64,000 nt of DNA, taken from positions 465,711 to 529,710 of the forward strand of contig NW_006763143.1 in assembly GCF_000264905.1 (NCBI RefSeq). The letters run 5' to 3'. Below, one piece after another: positions 1 to 11,359 of the stretch; positions within the stretch are counted from its first letter, which is position 1; each line of letters opens with the position of its first letter. Under the pieces are notes generated by a model, which had not been told where the DNA came from, did not search any database, and saw only the letters and a list, made by a program, of their open reading frames with translations. The stretch comes from Stereum hirsutum FP-91666 SS1. Its lineage: Eukaryota; Basidiomycota; Agaricomycetes; Russulales; Stereaceae. A program made the position numbers and the translations under genes.

Positions 1-3000
1 AATCCGGCGTCTCCAGTATACTAAACGTCATATCTCCTCCTCCTCCTCCACCTCCCACACTCCCAGCCAACTGCCCACTCCCACTACCTGTATCACCACC
101 ACCCGTATCACCAACAGCCGACCCAGTAGACGTATAAACCTCCGACACGCCCTTACCCTCCATATCCCCCTTCCCCTGCTCACCGCCACTACCACCCACA
201 CCGCCACTCCCCCCTCCAACTCCAAACGGACCCACAAGCGATTTCCTCGACGGAATCTTCAACCACGAAGGAACCCCGACGCCCCACGCAAACGCCGAAG
301 GCCTCGTCCCCGCCGTACCAGCCGCACCCCCATTGTTACTGCTGATCCCACTACTACTCGTGCTCATGAAGCTCCCGCCCACGGGTGGCATGCTCAATGC
401 GTCTGCAGTCGTCGCGGGCGGATACGTATGTCCATGTGGATGGAGATGAGGAGGAGTCGGGGAACCGGTAGTACTAGTAAGACCCAACCCTCCACCGACT
501 CCAATGGTAGACGGCGTCGGCGTAAGACTGCCCACACTCTGCTGTAACCCCGTCTCCGACGCACTCTGCGGCAACATAGCTGCGGAACCCGGCGAACCGC
601 TGAGCGGCGGTGTCGACCACGGAAACTCGCCCCCAGCGCTAGAAGGTGGGGGTGACGAAGTGATAGGGATGAACGACTGCGAAGACCGTTTGCGCACATG
701 TGTGAATTCTTCGCTCGTGTCGAGGTCGGGGGTGACGGCGGTGGCGGGTGCCGAGATCGTACTACGCGGTGTTTGTGGCGGGACTTGGACCTGTGTCGTT
801 GTTGTTGTTGTTGTTGTAGGCTCCTGGAACGGTCTCAAGAACGAAGCGAGCCTGAACGGACTGCTCGTCTTCGACGCCACCGCTCCCCCTGTTTGCCCCT
901 GCCCGCTCTGCCCCTGCCCAGCCTCCTCCACAAGCCTACTATTCCTATTCGACTGCGGCGGACTCCTCGGACTCGTCGTATCAATCAACATCTCCCCACC
1001 CCCACCCTCCTCGCCCTCTCCGCCAGCAAGCTCACTCCTCCTCGTCCTGAGCGAATACATCGCGATCGCGTCCCTGATCTGTTCGAGCGCGGCGGGGAGG
1101 TCGTGAAAATACGCGAAGAAATAAGAGTCGACGGAGAGTTCCTCGGACGCGCTCAGGCCTTCTACCACTTTGATTTCTATCGTCTCGCTGAAATCCATAG
1201 CGGAGGACTTGTCGACGTCGATGATCGTCGAATAAGGAATGGCTATCTAACCGATATCAACCCAACCCAACCCAAGCCATGTCAAACGACGATGCTACGT
1301 GAACGGTGAACGGTGAACGCGAAAGGACGGAAAAAGACAAACCTTGACACTATCCCCCATATTCTGCGCCTTAAAAATCACCTTCCTAATACTCTTCACC
1401 CACTCCTCCCTACTCGGCACCGAATCCGCCGTCAAATGTATCGTCTTCGCGTTCGTCCTCAATCTGATCCCCTTCTCGCCCACGGGCTCACAAACGATCG
1501 CGTACCGGAGGTCGACGACGCCGTGCGGGAAGTACGGGTCCGCGGAGGACTGGTACCATGAGAGGACGTCGTTCTTGAGGATGAACCAGTGTTTGATCCA
1601 GCGTTTCGTGCGTTGGGCTTTCTTGTAGAGCGAGCCGGATTTGAGGACTTGATCCTATGGGTGGGTAAGTGAATGAGTAATGTGAAGAGTCGAGACTGAG
1701 ATGATGTGGCGCGTACCTCGCGTGAAGGCATATGGGCGAAGAAGCAGACATAGGAGTTGGTGAGGTACATAAACCCCTGAAGCACTAAACACACACCAAA
1801 CAGCGTCAAGAAACATTCTCCGACGAATAAAACAGCACAAGCACACTCACAAACCGATCGCAATAACCAACACGGCATCTCTATTTAAAAAAAAACATAC
1901 CCACCGCCACGACTCAGATCAACGCTCTCGACGGACGCCACACCACAGAAAAGCACGCACCGGCAATAACCTCATTAATCCCACTCAACTCAAACACATC
2001 CGCCAACTTCGCCGCTAATCTTGCCCTCCGATTCACCTTGACCGTCTTCACCGTCGCCACCGTCGCCAAACTATTCGTCCTCTCACTCGCCATCCTCGCC
2101 GCCGTCGCCCCGATCTCGTCCTCCAAAAGCGCGCTCATAGGCGCCCTCGCGTCCTCCATCGGATGCATCCCCTGCGGACTCGCGTGTCCTGGTCCGGGGG
2201 TAGGCGCCGCTTCGAAGTCCTCCTCGAGCTCTTCTTCTTCTTCTTCGTCAGACGGGGACCGTCCGATTGTGTCGGGGGAGGTGGAGACGTTGGGTAGTGA
2301 GGGGTTGAATTTGGTCGAGGCTGCGGTGATGGGGGAATAGAGACCGAGTTGGGAACCTTGTCTGCGGGACATGACGACGGGTCGATGGATAGCGTGTATA
2401 GACGAGGCCATGGCCTGACCTTTCGGACGATGCGTATTCAGGATCGGAAGGCCTCGTAGATTGTAGTGCAGTATAAACATACCTGGCCGTTCATCCTCGT
2501 CGCTGTCCGAGTCTACCGGGTCTAGGTTGTTCGGCAATGGGTCGTCTTCATTATCCTGGTCTTCTTCCCAGGGAATGGCTTGGAGCGCTTGGATGAGCGT
2601 TTGGGTACCGGCACGCATCTGTCAAGACGAACATGATGAGAACGTGTTCCTTGAACTGCAGAGAGCGAACTGTCAAACAGGATGAGGGACTACAAAACAC
2701 GAGAAAGAAGATGGTAAGCTGGAACACGATGATCGAGCGCAGGAACTGGGTCTGCTCGTTCAGCAGAGTGCCACCATCACTGCGACTCTGCATCAGAGCG
2801 GTGACAGGATCAAGACGCCACCTGATGCTGAGAGACCTGCAAGTGTGCCGACTATAACATCATATCTTATTGAAGATGTGACTCCTGTAAAGGCTCTGTG
2901 CTCGGTAGTGCTTTACAAGTCGGACAGTTCCCAGCAAGTACACGCAGAGGAAGACCGTATGTGGCTCCTGACTGGCATTACCACTCACAAGACCTCTTGA

Positions 3001-3721
3001 CATGCAGTGGTGCTGGGTTTACCATCTAGGAGAGGAGGTACTGATACCTTTGAGGGACTCCGATGTGACCCCCAGCATAAGAGGTAAGAGTACACCGGTG
3101 CGTGCACACAAGTATATCGGGAACTGACCAGAATACAAGGTGGCGAAGATCATTGAGGGTGACTGGAACCTGACCCCAGGCCAGATAGAGGGTATCCCAG
3201 AGAGCAGAACGAAGACGCATAGAACGAACAAGCACTTACGGATCCATCACCGGTAAATGGCTGAAGAGAAGGTCTCCTCGGGGGTTGTGTAGGTGAAGGG
3301 GGTCGGATGAACGGAGACTCGTCAGGCTCAGAAGGAGTGGATGGAGTCGAGCATTTCGAAAGGGACGAGGGACGAGCTTTGTATGCACACATGATGAGTG
3401 CATACCAAGCGAGGAGGTGCCTGGACAGTACGCACCATCATCTCCCGGCTGCTGCTTCTCCTTGCCCTTGCGGGTAATGGAGAAGACGCGGCGTGGACTG
3501 GTCGGCTGCTTTGAACTCGGGCCCTGCTGACCTCTCCGTTCCAGGGACTTGCTTCTGCTCAGTTTATCTGCCGTCTTCTCCATGACGCGGCGCACGACGT
3601 TGGACCTGTCCTGTGTGGCGGCGGGGTCGTCTGGGGTAGAGGAGGTGGAAGGCGCCGAGGCTGACGCGGCCAGTGAGGCAAGGGTGGGGATGGACATCTG
3701 TGACCGAGACAGTCTGGACAT
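1..3721 (-). CDS. ATG26: Sterol 3-beta-glucosyltransferase Atg26/UGT51, 5' part (partial)
   Basis: Transfers glucose from UDP-glucose to membrane sterols; the fungal family carries GRAM and PH lipid-binding domains before a GT28/GT1-type glycosyltransferase domain. Read from the right: start at 3721 (MSRLSRSQMS), a Ser/Pro-rich leader over several exons, an acidic stretch near 2530, then GRAM at about 2010-1690 with KLADVFELSGINEVIA joined to CWLLRSVLLQGFMYLTN, a PH domain at about 1655-1345 ending PSREEWVKSIRKVIFKAQN, the start of a second GRAM at about 1260-1080 (PYSTIIDVDKSSAMDFSETI), then a long Ser/Thr/Gly-rich linker with an eight-Thr run near 800-825. The linker is still open at base 1, so the catalytic domain lies outside the window. 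Exon joins between 2640 and 3240 are unsure. It is divergent from the gene at 4055. The family call is firm; Atg26 is needed for pexophagy in some fungi but not all. Confidence 0.9.
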
Positions 3722-4054
3722 TGTGACCGTCGGTGAGTGACTATGGACCGAGGAGGATGGGAAGGGGGAGGCAGGGCAGGAGAGCAGGCGTTGGAGGTGC
3801 TGTACTCGGAATACGCAAGTCCAGTACGGCGCCACCGTGCGCCAAATGCGGCAGCACGGGAAACGCCACCACGGGTTCTGGCGCCACAGGGCGCCACGAC
3901 GCGCACTGGCCGCAAAGTCGCGTTTTCCAACTGTTGGAGGCGCCCTGCCTGCCCTGATCCTGCCCGTCAGCTTCAATCCGCCGTTTCTGGTTTTATAACT
4001 TCTCTTTTCTTCTTCTTTATCTCATCTTTCCCCCCTTTTTTTACCTCTTCAACG
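3722..4054. promoter_or_regulatory. Divergent promoter between ATG26 and SUR7-like gene
   Basis: This 333-bp interval separates two start codons facing away from each other. On the right side TTTATAA occurs at 3992-3998, followed by a pyrimidine-rich leader (4000-4050) that runs to the ATG at 4055, a common layout of fungal core promoters. Short repeated GGCGCCA/TGGCGC-like words occur between about 3820 and 3950, the part expected to hold regulator sites; no specific factor can be named from sequence alone. Confidence 0.5.
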
Positions 4055-5291
4055 ATGCGCGCAATGCGGGGCGAACTCTGTGTCGGATTTGCCACTGTGC
4101 TTTCGTCCGTTTTATCTCCCGATGTTGAGCACACGAACTGCAACTTACCATGACGTCCTCGTCCCTGCAGCTTTGCTTCTCTCCTCTGCCTCATCTTCAT
4201 GCATGTTCGTACTCTATCTTACCTCTTATCGTCTCTCGCATGACTAACCGTGCTTCTAGGTTGGACAAATAAGCACGTCCAGCGTACCGCGTCACATCTA
4301 CATGGTAAACTTCCCCTTTCATTTTGCTTCCGATCATATACCTCCGTTCCTGACCTTCAACCCCAACATCAACAGGCAAAGGTCAACGTCTCATTATACG
4401 GGTCCGTCGCTCTCTCTTCTCCACATCATACCCCCTCCTGAAATCCAACTTCAACTTTGCTCTAGTGCTGGCCTCGAAGCCAGACTAGGCGACCCCATCG
4501 GAGGTCTCTACACCTCCAACGCCTCCGCACCCCTCCAAGCCTCCGCCGGCCTCCGACAGTTCTACGAATTCGGCCTCTACTCCTACTGCGGCTACGTCGA
4601 CGCCGTCAACGGAACATGTACGAACAGCACCACCGCAAGACGCTACGAGCCCTTCGACGCCCTCACGGCGGACATGATCGCGAACTATACGCAGATCACG
4701 GAGGCCATCATCAAGGGGACGAGTTTCCAGGACGATAACTACCAGGCTAGTACATCCAAGGCTGCCTATTACCTATTATTATTGGGAACGATATGTGCGG
4801 GGCTGGCATTCTTGACGTGCGTAACACCACCTTCCTTTCATTTTCTTCCGCCACTCCCTTTCTCCATCCTGCATCCTAACATCCTAACATCCCTTGGTTC
4901 CCATCCATGTGTGCAGTGGCGTAATAAAACACACCGTCGCCTTCCTCTTCTCCGCCTTCATCTCCATCGTCGGCTCCATCCTCCTCCTCGCCGGCTCCGC
5001 CCTCTGGACCGTCATGCTCAAGAAATCGCAGGACATAAATAACATCGACGTCGGCGACACCGATAGCGTACCGTTTGGTATTACGGTCGATGTGGGGCAG
5101 GGGATATTCTTGATGTGGGCGGGTTTGGCGTGTTTGGTGGTGTCGATTATTCCGTATATGATTAGGTGCGTTTTTTGTGTTTTTGTGTTGGAGTCTGCGT
5201 TGCGTTTCAGGTCTGTTTTGGGATGAAAATTTAAACATGCTGACGAGCGACGTGTGATTATGATTGTAGCTGTTGTACCTACCGGGGATAG
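4055..5291 (+). CDS. SUR7/PalI-family four-pass membrane protein
   Basis: Resembles the fungal SUR7/PalI (claudin-like) family of four-pass plasma-membrane proteins linked to cortical patches (eisosomes) or pH sensing. Seven exons join in frame: 4055-4104, 4171-4204, 4260-4304, 4376-4401, 4466-4816, 4917-5165 and 5270-5291, giving 258 residues (255 if the in-frame ATG at 4064 is used; it fits the family better, beginning MRGELCVGFATVL). TM1 is followed by VGQISTSSVPRHIYM, then an outer loop with DPIGGLYTSNAS, LRQFYEFGLYSYCGY and several N-glycosylation sequons (NAS, NGT, NST, NYT). TM2 begins KAAYYLLLLGTICAG; TM3 and TM4 lie in exon 6 (HTVAFLFSAFISIVGS; FLMWAGLACLVVSIIPYMI). The C-terminus is CCTYRG. 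Introns 1 and 4 both use a GTCCGT donor. The precise function of this subgroup is not known to me. Confidence 0.88.
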
Positions 5292-7041
5292 AGATCCCTC
5301 ACCTCACTTCGGGCTACGGACATACATACCTCAAACTAGTCATCCCGGCCCTATCCTCCGAGCACACACCCCCTCCTCCCTCCCCGCCCTTCCTCCCCAC
5401 CTCCTCAGCTCTCCATCTATACAAGGCTACCCACCCTTAATGCGTGTGATACACGCCCCTCGCGACACCTCAAACATAAATCCGAAATCGGAGTCTACGC
5501 TCCACTGTACCATTTCCAGCCCCGACAGACGATCGCCCTTTTTCTGTGCTATATATTGTATTTTTGTTTGCTTCTTCCTTCTTTGTTTCTTCGTCCTTTT
5601 TTCCTTTCTCTATTTTCGTTTTTGTTCTACCTTTTTCCTCTTTCATGTAAACAGATCCGAGATCTGTCTCTTCCTCATTGCTCTTTGTTCCTTGTCACTT
5701 CTTATTCCGTTCGATTTAACACTCCACCCTTACACTCGAGACCTACACCTCCCCTCGCCCCTCACCCCTCGCGCTTTTTTACCTTTTATTTAACGACCCC
5801 CCGTCCGTCCTGAACTCACAACTCACACCTCGGAAATTGGAAATTGGAACGAGCTGCTACGAACCTTTACTTACTGACCCTACGAAGCCTACAAACATAC
5901 AAGCGAACGGACGCTGCTTTATGATTTATTGCGATGATGATGGAATTTAGATGCTTTGGATTGAGACGAGTCACGATGGACTGGAACTGGTGTGGATGGT
6001 GTGCTTAGACTTTGGATGGATTCGGATGGGCAAGGAATTGTTGTAGAATGCAGTATGTTTCGAACCTTCGGTCTTTAGATGTTGGTCTTGTTGGAGTGAT
6101 TCGTTCTCGTCGACGCCTAGAATATGGGTAAGTGATGTGTTTTTCTCTCTCTGTGTGCTACCTCTCTGAACTCTGAGTTCCATACAGCTTAACTTAGTGC
6201 ACCCTGCGACTCCGACTCTTGAGTCACTTATTCGTGCTCGACATGCCTTGCGCCACCGAGTGGTTCGGCACGAGGGCCATACCGTGACACGCACACGGCG
6301 GAGTTTTGAATTCGAATTCGAACTTGGCCACCTTCCTGGTTCGCCGCTTTTGCCAGTGGAACGTCCGAACGGGGAGGTGACTGGCAATGGGCACAACTCT
6401 GGAGCGCATATGTATCCAAACCACCGCTGAGGTCTGAAGCTGCAATTAGGCTCGAGAGCCTAATATCAACGGTCGCTTTGCAAGCCTCGACTCGGAACGA
6501 AGTCCGTTGACAATGAAGTGTACAAGTCCGGCTTGAAATTCATGAACAAAATCATACCACTGGCAATCCCGACGGCACAGATCATACATGTAGCATCGAT
6601 CTTCCTAGCTGTTGGCAAGATCCACTTCGAACTGATCTGTTAACGCCGTGTGGACTCCCTAAGTACCAGCCGGACATTGACGAAAAATCATTGATTGGTG
6701 GTCACCGAGGACGGTCAAAGCGTGCGTTCAGTGCTCATCATGCTTGCCTCTGTCGAATATATGTACATGGGAGTTTGCGCGGGACGTTGGACCGAGAAGA
6801 AAGGACAGTGGTGTTGAAGCCCATGACACGAATACGATAAACCTCCATGCTTTCCACTCGTGAACGACTTCTCCCAGGACGATCCTGTAGCGGAGGTAAT
6901 GACCATAGACTGAGAAACGCGGAGCGTGTCCACAGAGCAGAAGCCAATCCCAGATTCACCGCCATAACATAGCTCAAGCCTAATAACACAAACCCACCAA
7001 ACCCTTCAGCAACAAATCCGCATAAAACTCGAACACATAAA
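5292..7041. other. Intergenic: pyrimidine-rich 3' tract, then no recognised gene
   Basis: From 5292 to about 5830 the + strand is strongly pyrimidine-rich (long C/T runs at 5330-5420 and 5530-5790), probably the 3' UTR and terminator region of the SUR7-like gene. The 179-codon ORF inside it is a low-complexity artefact of the C/T runs. From about 5830 to 7041 I see no coding pattern I recognise; a 141-codon minus-strand ORF (5971-6396) is basic and without family features. A short AATTCGAATTCGAA-type palindromic run lies at 6308-6322. Confidence 0.5.
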
Positions 7042-9313
7042 TCAACCCAAACGACCCAAACTCACCGCTTTCGCCTCCCCATAATAGTCCTTATCGCTCT
7101 GCGCGTCCGTCTGCGCGATCGTATCTATCCTTATAGCGATATGGTCGCCATCATGACCATGACCACCAGGAGAACTAGTGAATGTGCTGATATGCGGCTG
7201 GGGGAATTGTCGATTGACGGATTGGAGGGGCATGGCTTGCGGGGCGGAGAGGGAGCTGTTGGGGTTGGTTGATGTGCCGCGGATGTATTCGCGGGAGTTG
7301 AGGGTGGCCATGAGTGAGCTGCGAGTGCAAGTGCGAGTGCGAGTGGTGTTGGATGAGCGAGGCTGAATGGTAAGGTGTGATGAGGATGGTCTACGTACTT
7401 GGTGTATACTTCGTGCGCGAGTCGGGTTCAATATGATTAGATTGCTTCTGTAGAGGTACGCTTTGTGATCACTTACATCTCCCAACTGAAAACAGGTATG
7501 GTCAATGAACGTTAGGATACAAGTTTAAAAAGTGACATACGCATGAGGTAGAACAGCATGTAAATATATGTGTTCGGCCATACTTTCAGCTGAAGACGAG
7601 GTCAGTAATATAATATACGGTGACGTCCCGACAAAATCTCACAGTGATGGCCGCGATGAGAGCGTCGACGCTTGTCACCAAGCCTGCGGGAGCGTAAAAT
7701 CAGCGTTGACTTCCCATAAAGAGCGCATAGAATATGGAGACCGACCAGTGTTGAGAGAGAAAGTGACCTGAAACAACGACGAAGTCAACACACAAATTAA
7801 GACGCGAGTAGTCGGCGGGAAAGACCTACCAGCCTATTGATCATACTGTTGGTCGTCCGGAAGCCCGTCCTCGCGCGGTTCAACATGAAGATGATCGCAC
7901 AGGAGATGGCAATATCTATACCGTTGAGGCAAGGAACAATCAATCCGTACTTTTCGCAAACTTAGACGAAAGGGTCTAACATACCGGTTACAGCTGCGAT
8001 CACATTAGCAGTCGTCGTGAGAGTCTGTAAAGCAACGATTAACGAGAGACTTATGCGCGCCGTAGTAGACACACTGACTTCTATTTCTGACAACTCCGGC
8101 ACTGTGTCCAATGCAACTCTAATGTGGTAGAACAGTCAGGTCCGTGTAGAAGGAGATATCCAGACGAGCACGCACGCCTTCACGAAATAGGCTATGGCAG
8201 GGTAAGCCGTCAGAAGCTCAACATAATGAGCCATAAGAACACATACTTATAAGGACCGCTGAAAGCAGGGGAGATATTAGGCAAGATCATGAGATTTGTG
8301 AAAGCTGAATACTTACCGAACGAAGCCACAGTGAGGACCGCCTGGGTTCAATCACACAGACGAATGAGGTACAATCTAACAGCTCAAAAGAAACGCAGTA
8401 CTCACCAGAAACCCTGTGATAGGATAACCGTACCATGCACCGTTGGATACTACATAACGATAAGACGCGGCTATCGAAAGTTACTCGCAGACACGCTTAC
8501 ACTTCCAAATCCTCCAAACGAAGAACCTGAGGAGATGTCAAATAGCGCCAAAGTCGGACGAAGAAGTATCACTCACAATTGAACGAACAGGGCAACTAGT
8601 GCACCAGGTACAGCTTGTGCGATCAAAGGTCTACAGAGAACATGAGCGGATGTTTAGGAAGACACGGGCGCAAGGGATGGCGAACTTGTAGAGGGTCAAC
8701 AGGATAGTTGGGTCGTCGTGACCGGTGACGACATAGAAATACACTGTACGGAGTGTTTGTTAATGACCCGATGTGGGATAGTGAACTCTTCGACAAGATG
8801 CATCACCAGTCGCTAGAAAGCTACTGTTCAGAACTCAGCTTTTAACAAAGACGAAGGGCGGACGGACCTGAGTTCATTGCCTGTTGACATGTATCGAATA
8901 TCATGACCAACGCTACCTGCCAGCGTGCACACGACCATGAGCCAAACACACCCCGAGCAGGGGATATCCTCTGACAGAACGCACCGCCGTACGCATCACC
9001 CAACTATCCTTCGTTCCATACTTCCGGAAATAAAGCCACACTTGGAGGCAGCTCACTATCATCTTCGGGTTAGCGGAGAAGGCCAAACGGTCAAGCAAGA
9101 AGAACTCACCCCCGTACAGTCTAGTGGCCCCACCGAAGAGGTTGAAGAGATGATGAGAATATCCGAAAGGCCGGCTATAGCATGAATGTAAAACGTACAG
9201 AGTGGTGAGGACCACCGATTCGAACAAGGGCCCAAGACTACAGAACAAGTCGATGAGCAAATTAAACTAAGCACAACAGGATACGGGGCGTACGTCGCAT
9301 CATACGTCCCCAT
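7042..9313 (-). CDS. DUF6534-type multi-pass membrane protein
   Basis: Belongs to the large basidiomycete family of seven-pass-like membrane proteins with a DUF6534 domain; function unknown. Exons that keep one frame are 9285-9313 (MGTYDATYAP), 9199-9237, 9110-9120 (11 nt), 8985-9055 (CLQVWLYFRKYGTKDSW), 8868-8916, 8686-8743 (VYFYVVTGHDDPTIL), 8577-8630 (PLIAQAVPGALVALFVQ), 8501-8526 (FFVWRIWK), 8406-8449, 8317-8341, 8247-8258 (12 nt), 8176-8191 and 8079-8118, followed by the hallmark segment IFMLNRARTGFRTTNSMI near 7830-7915, FSLNTG with LVTSVDALIAAIT near 7640-7760, and the family end motif LMATLNSRE near 7310. The tail is hydrophilic. One junction between about 7350 and 7560 could not be brought into phase, and the last codons (stop at 7042 or a short spliced exon near 6990) are uncertain. 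Confidence 0.85.
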
Positions 9314-9783
9314 TCCCGAAACCTGGAGGAAGAGATGAAGAAGAGGGAAAGCAGACGATACCCAAGCAAAGCGTCGGTCTTTTACAGGGAAAGTATTTGG
9401 ACGTCGAGTTAGCCGGTGCTTCCACGGCAACAGAGAGGTGACAGCTTTGAAAATGTTTCACGCACTGGGCCCCGCACAAATGTCAGAAAAAGCTAGTCCC
9501 AACCCCGAGCGAAGTCATCATACAAACATGCACGGATCAATGACGGATCTGTCTGCGATTCCCCGAGAACATGGCCGAGCTGCTGTCAAAGCCACAAGCT
9601 GAATCTGAACGACCTCGATTCTGTCCCTCCTCTTTCTTCTTCTCGGATCGGTCATATACATGCATTAAATATAGGCCAGTGCGAGGAAAAACGGCCAGAA
9701 ACGAGCCAAGTCTCACATAACTCTGAGAGGTTCTGTATGAGGTCGCGGCCAATAAAACAAATCCGGTAAGGCTAACTCCGGCC
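9314..9783. other. Intergenic, upstream of the DUF6534 gene
   Basis: About 470 bp on the 5' side of the DUF6534 gene. A minus-strand TATA-like stretch (ATTTAATG on the opposite strand, 9663-9672) lies about 350 bp from the start codon, too far to be convincing. I see no coding feature here. Confidence 0.3.
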
Positions 9784-10022
9784 CAAATGTTTTCAGATCA
9801 TTGCAACATGACAGTTTTGTCAATTACGCAGATGATCCTGCTAAGTATGACGGGTGGAAAAAGAGTCTGGAATATTCGCCAGTGCTGCGGCCGAGATTCG
9901 AAATTCCACCGGGGTCAGATTGGATGGCCAAAGCTGAGGAAGGAGCTATTGACAATGAGCCGAAGGAGAGTTTGATGAATCTGGTTAGAGGAGCGAGAAA
10001 CATTCGGGATAGTCAGAGGTGA
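9784..10022 (+). pseudogene. Orphan exon-like fragment, family not recognised
   Basis: An open stretch ends at the stop 10020-10022 and begins just after a typical acceptor (TTTTCAG at 9791-9797). If spliced there it reads about 75 residues, including DDPAKYDGWKKSLEYSP, LRPRFEIPPGSDWMAKAEEG and SLMNLVRGARNIRDSQR. Composition and balance of charged residues look like real protein, unlike neighbouring chance ORFs, but I find no upstream exon or start that fits within 400 bp. It may be the last exon of a decayed or relocated gene, or a small gene of which I miss the first exon. I do not recognise the family and assign no function. Confidence 0.35.
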
Positions 10023-10517
10023 CAATTCGTGAATCGCAAAAATGCACTGTCCCGCGATGAGTGAGTCGAAGTGCAATCATGAGGCTAGCCTCGTGCTGGC
10101 AGCAACAACTTCAACAAGAAATCCCTCGGTGTTCGCCGAGCACAAATCTCACGGCACCAGGTCCATCTTGGGTTCAACATCTCCTTTCAAATAGGGTCCA
10201 CGACCCACACGAAGACAGATCTGCGTCAACCAGAGCCATGATCAGGTTTGCAGTACGTATACGGTAGGTGATCGCTTTCAACCGTGGGTGCCACTCACAA
10301 CAAATACCAGCAGCTTATGTCCTCGAGCCCGTCAATGGTGGGTGGCGTGAAAGAATCAAGGGCGAGGATCCAATATATCCATTCCACTTCATTCCATAAA
10401 TAGAAAACACAGCAACAACAGAATAATCGCCACCACAAGCGAGCAAGGTATACATTCCGCGACCATTCCTGCCATTTTTCGTTCGCCGGTCGCCACTGCT
10501 TAGCATTAGCACTAGCC
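10023..10517. other. Intergenic, no feature seen
   Basis: Nearly 500 bp between the orphan fragment and the stop of the next minus-strand gene. It probably contains that gene's 3' UTR (adjacent to 10517). No coding pattern or repeat was recognised. Confidence 0.3.
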
Positions 10518-11359
10518 TCACACAGACTGATACGCTCCCGGTGCTGCTTGAGATTGTTGGTGGTGGTTCGAGGACGGCGGGGGAGGCCCGGGTGGAGGAC
10601 GAACGGTTTCTGGTGTAGGTTCGTCGACGGTTTGATAGCCATCTCTTCCTCCTGATGTAAAGCCCCCTGGCATGGACCAGACTGATACAACGGTTAAGCG
10701 CATGAGGATGTGGCCATAGAGGATGAGCGGATGAGAGCATCGGGTGATTCGGAGTATGTGCTCACCAGTTGGTCCAGCCACGTCTCCACCACGAAGACCA
10801 CCTATACCTCCGAGATTGGAGAATTGTGCGCCTCTGGAGCGGAGAGAGCTCGCAAACGCAAGGAATGTTGGAGCCTACACACATGAACACGAATATAGTG
10901 CCAGCGGTCCATGAGTTAAATACATGAAGAATGGCGATGCTAGAGACGCACCTTGAGCACCAAGATGAGAACATTGAGCAGCTTTATGAACCAGTTCTGT
11001 TCATTCCTGAGCATCCATGCAAGGTCCGCCAATGCAGACGCGCCCACTAGGCCTGTAAACTAAGCCTCCAAGTATGAGTACGTGTACGCGGGGTTTAGGG
11101 GGTTTAGTTTGGTCGAATGTTAGATACTCACTACTTGAAGCGACTGGACTGCTTCAGTGTTCTCCTGAGCATAGATGCCGAACAAGAATATAGGGAGATT
11201 GTATGCAGGTGCGGTGAAGGGGCTGATCACGAAGGACAGAACCTAGGACGTGTGAGGGGTCGGGCTCGTCGCGACGTGCGTGCGAGACATGAAGAATGAA
11301 CGGACCGTTTCCATCAATACGAGGCGCGAGGGGTCAAGAGCTTGGATAAAGTCAGCCAT
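10518..11359 (-). CDS. Small multi-pass membrane protein, conserved in Agaricomycetes
   Basis: Start at 11359 reads MADFIQALDPSRLVLMET, then a GTCCGT-type intron, VLSFVISPFTAPAYNLPI with LFGIYAQENTEAVQSLQ (TM1-2), LVGASALADLAWMLRNEQ and LLNVLILVLKAPTFLAFAS (TM3-4), and a cytosolic-looking tail with GGDVAGPT, VWSMPGGFTSGGRDGYQTV and a proline-rich end terminating GAYQSV at 10518. Roughly 190-200 residues over about five exons. The topology, with three to four short hydrophobic segments and a soluble tail, recalls the AGTRAP (angiotensin receptor-associated protein) group, but this is inference from layout, not a recognised motif. I recall similar uncharacterised proteins in mushrooms with the same tail. 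Divergent from DPH7 with 284 bp between the starts. Confidence 0.75.

Noticed and set aside
504..1309. 200- and 203-codon + strand ORFs
   Set aside because: They are antisense shadows of the Ser/Thr-rich ATG26 exon; low complexity on one strand keeps the other open.
2031..2340. + strand ORF with poly-Ser run (SSSSSSSSSSSS)
   Set aside because: Antisense of a Glu run in the ATG26 leader caused by a CTT repeat.
2551..2793. Hydrophobic segment LTIFFLVFC in a minus ORF, possible membrane anchor in ATG26
   Set aside because: It reads through intron sequence; Atg26 proteins have no membrane span there.
5254..5793. 179-codon + strand ORF rich in Phe, Leu and Ser, at first sight a membrane protein
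   Set aside because: It coincides with a C/T-rich tract downstream of the SUR7-like stop; composition explains the hydrophobicity.
8760..8830. Possible DUF6534 exon reading LVMHLVEEFTIPHR
   Set aside because: Skipping it keeps the frame and restores the family pattern from NS directly to VYFYVV; including it breaks the frame.
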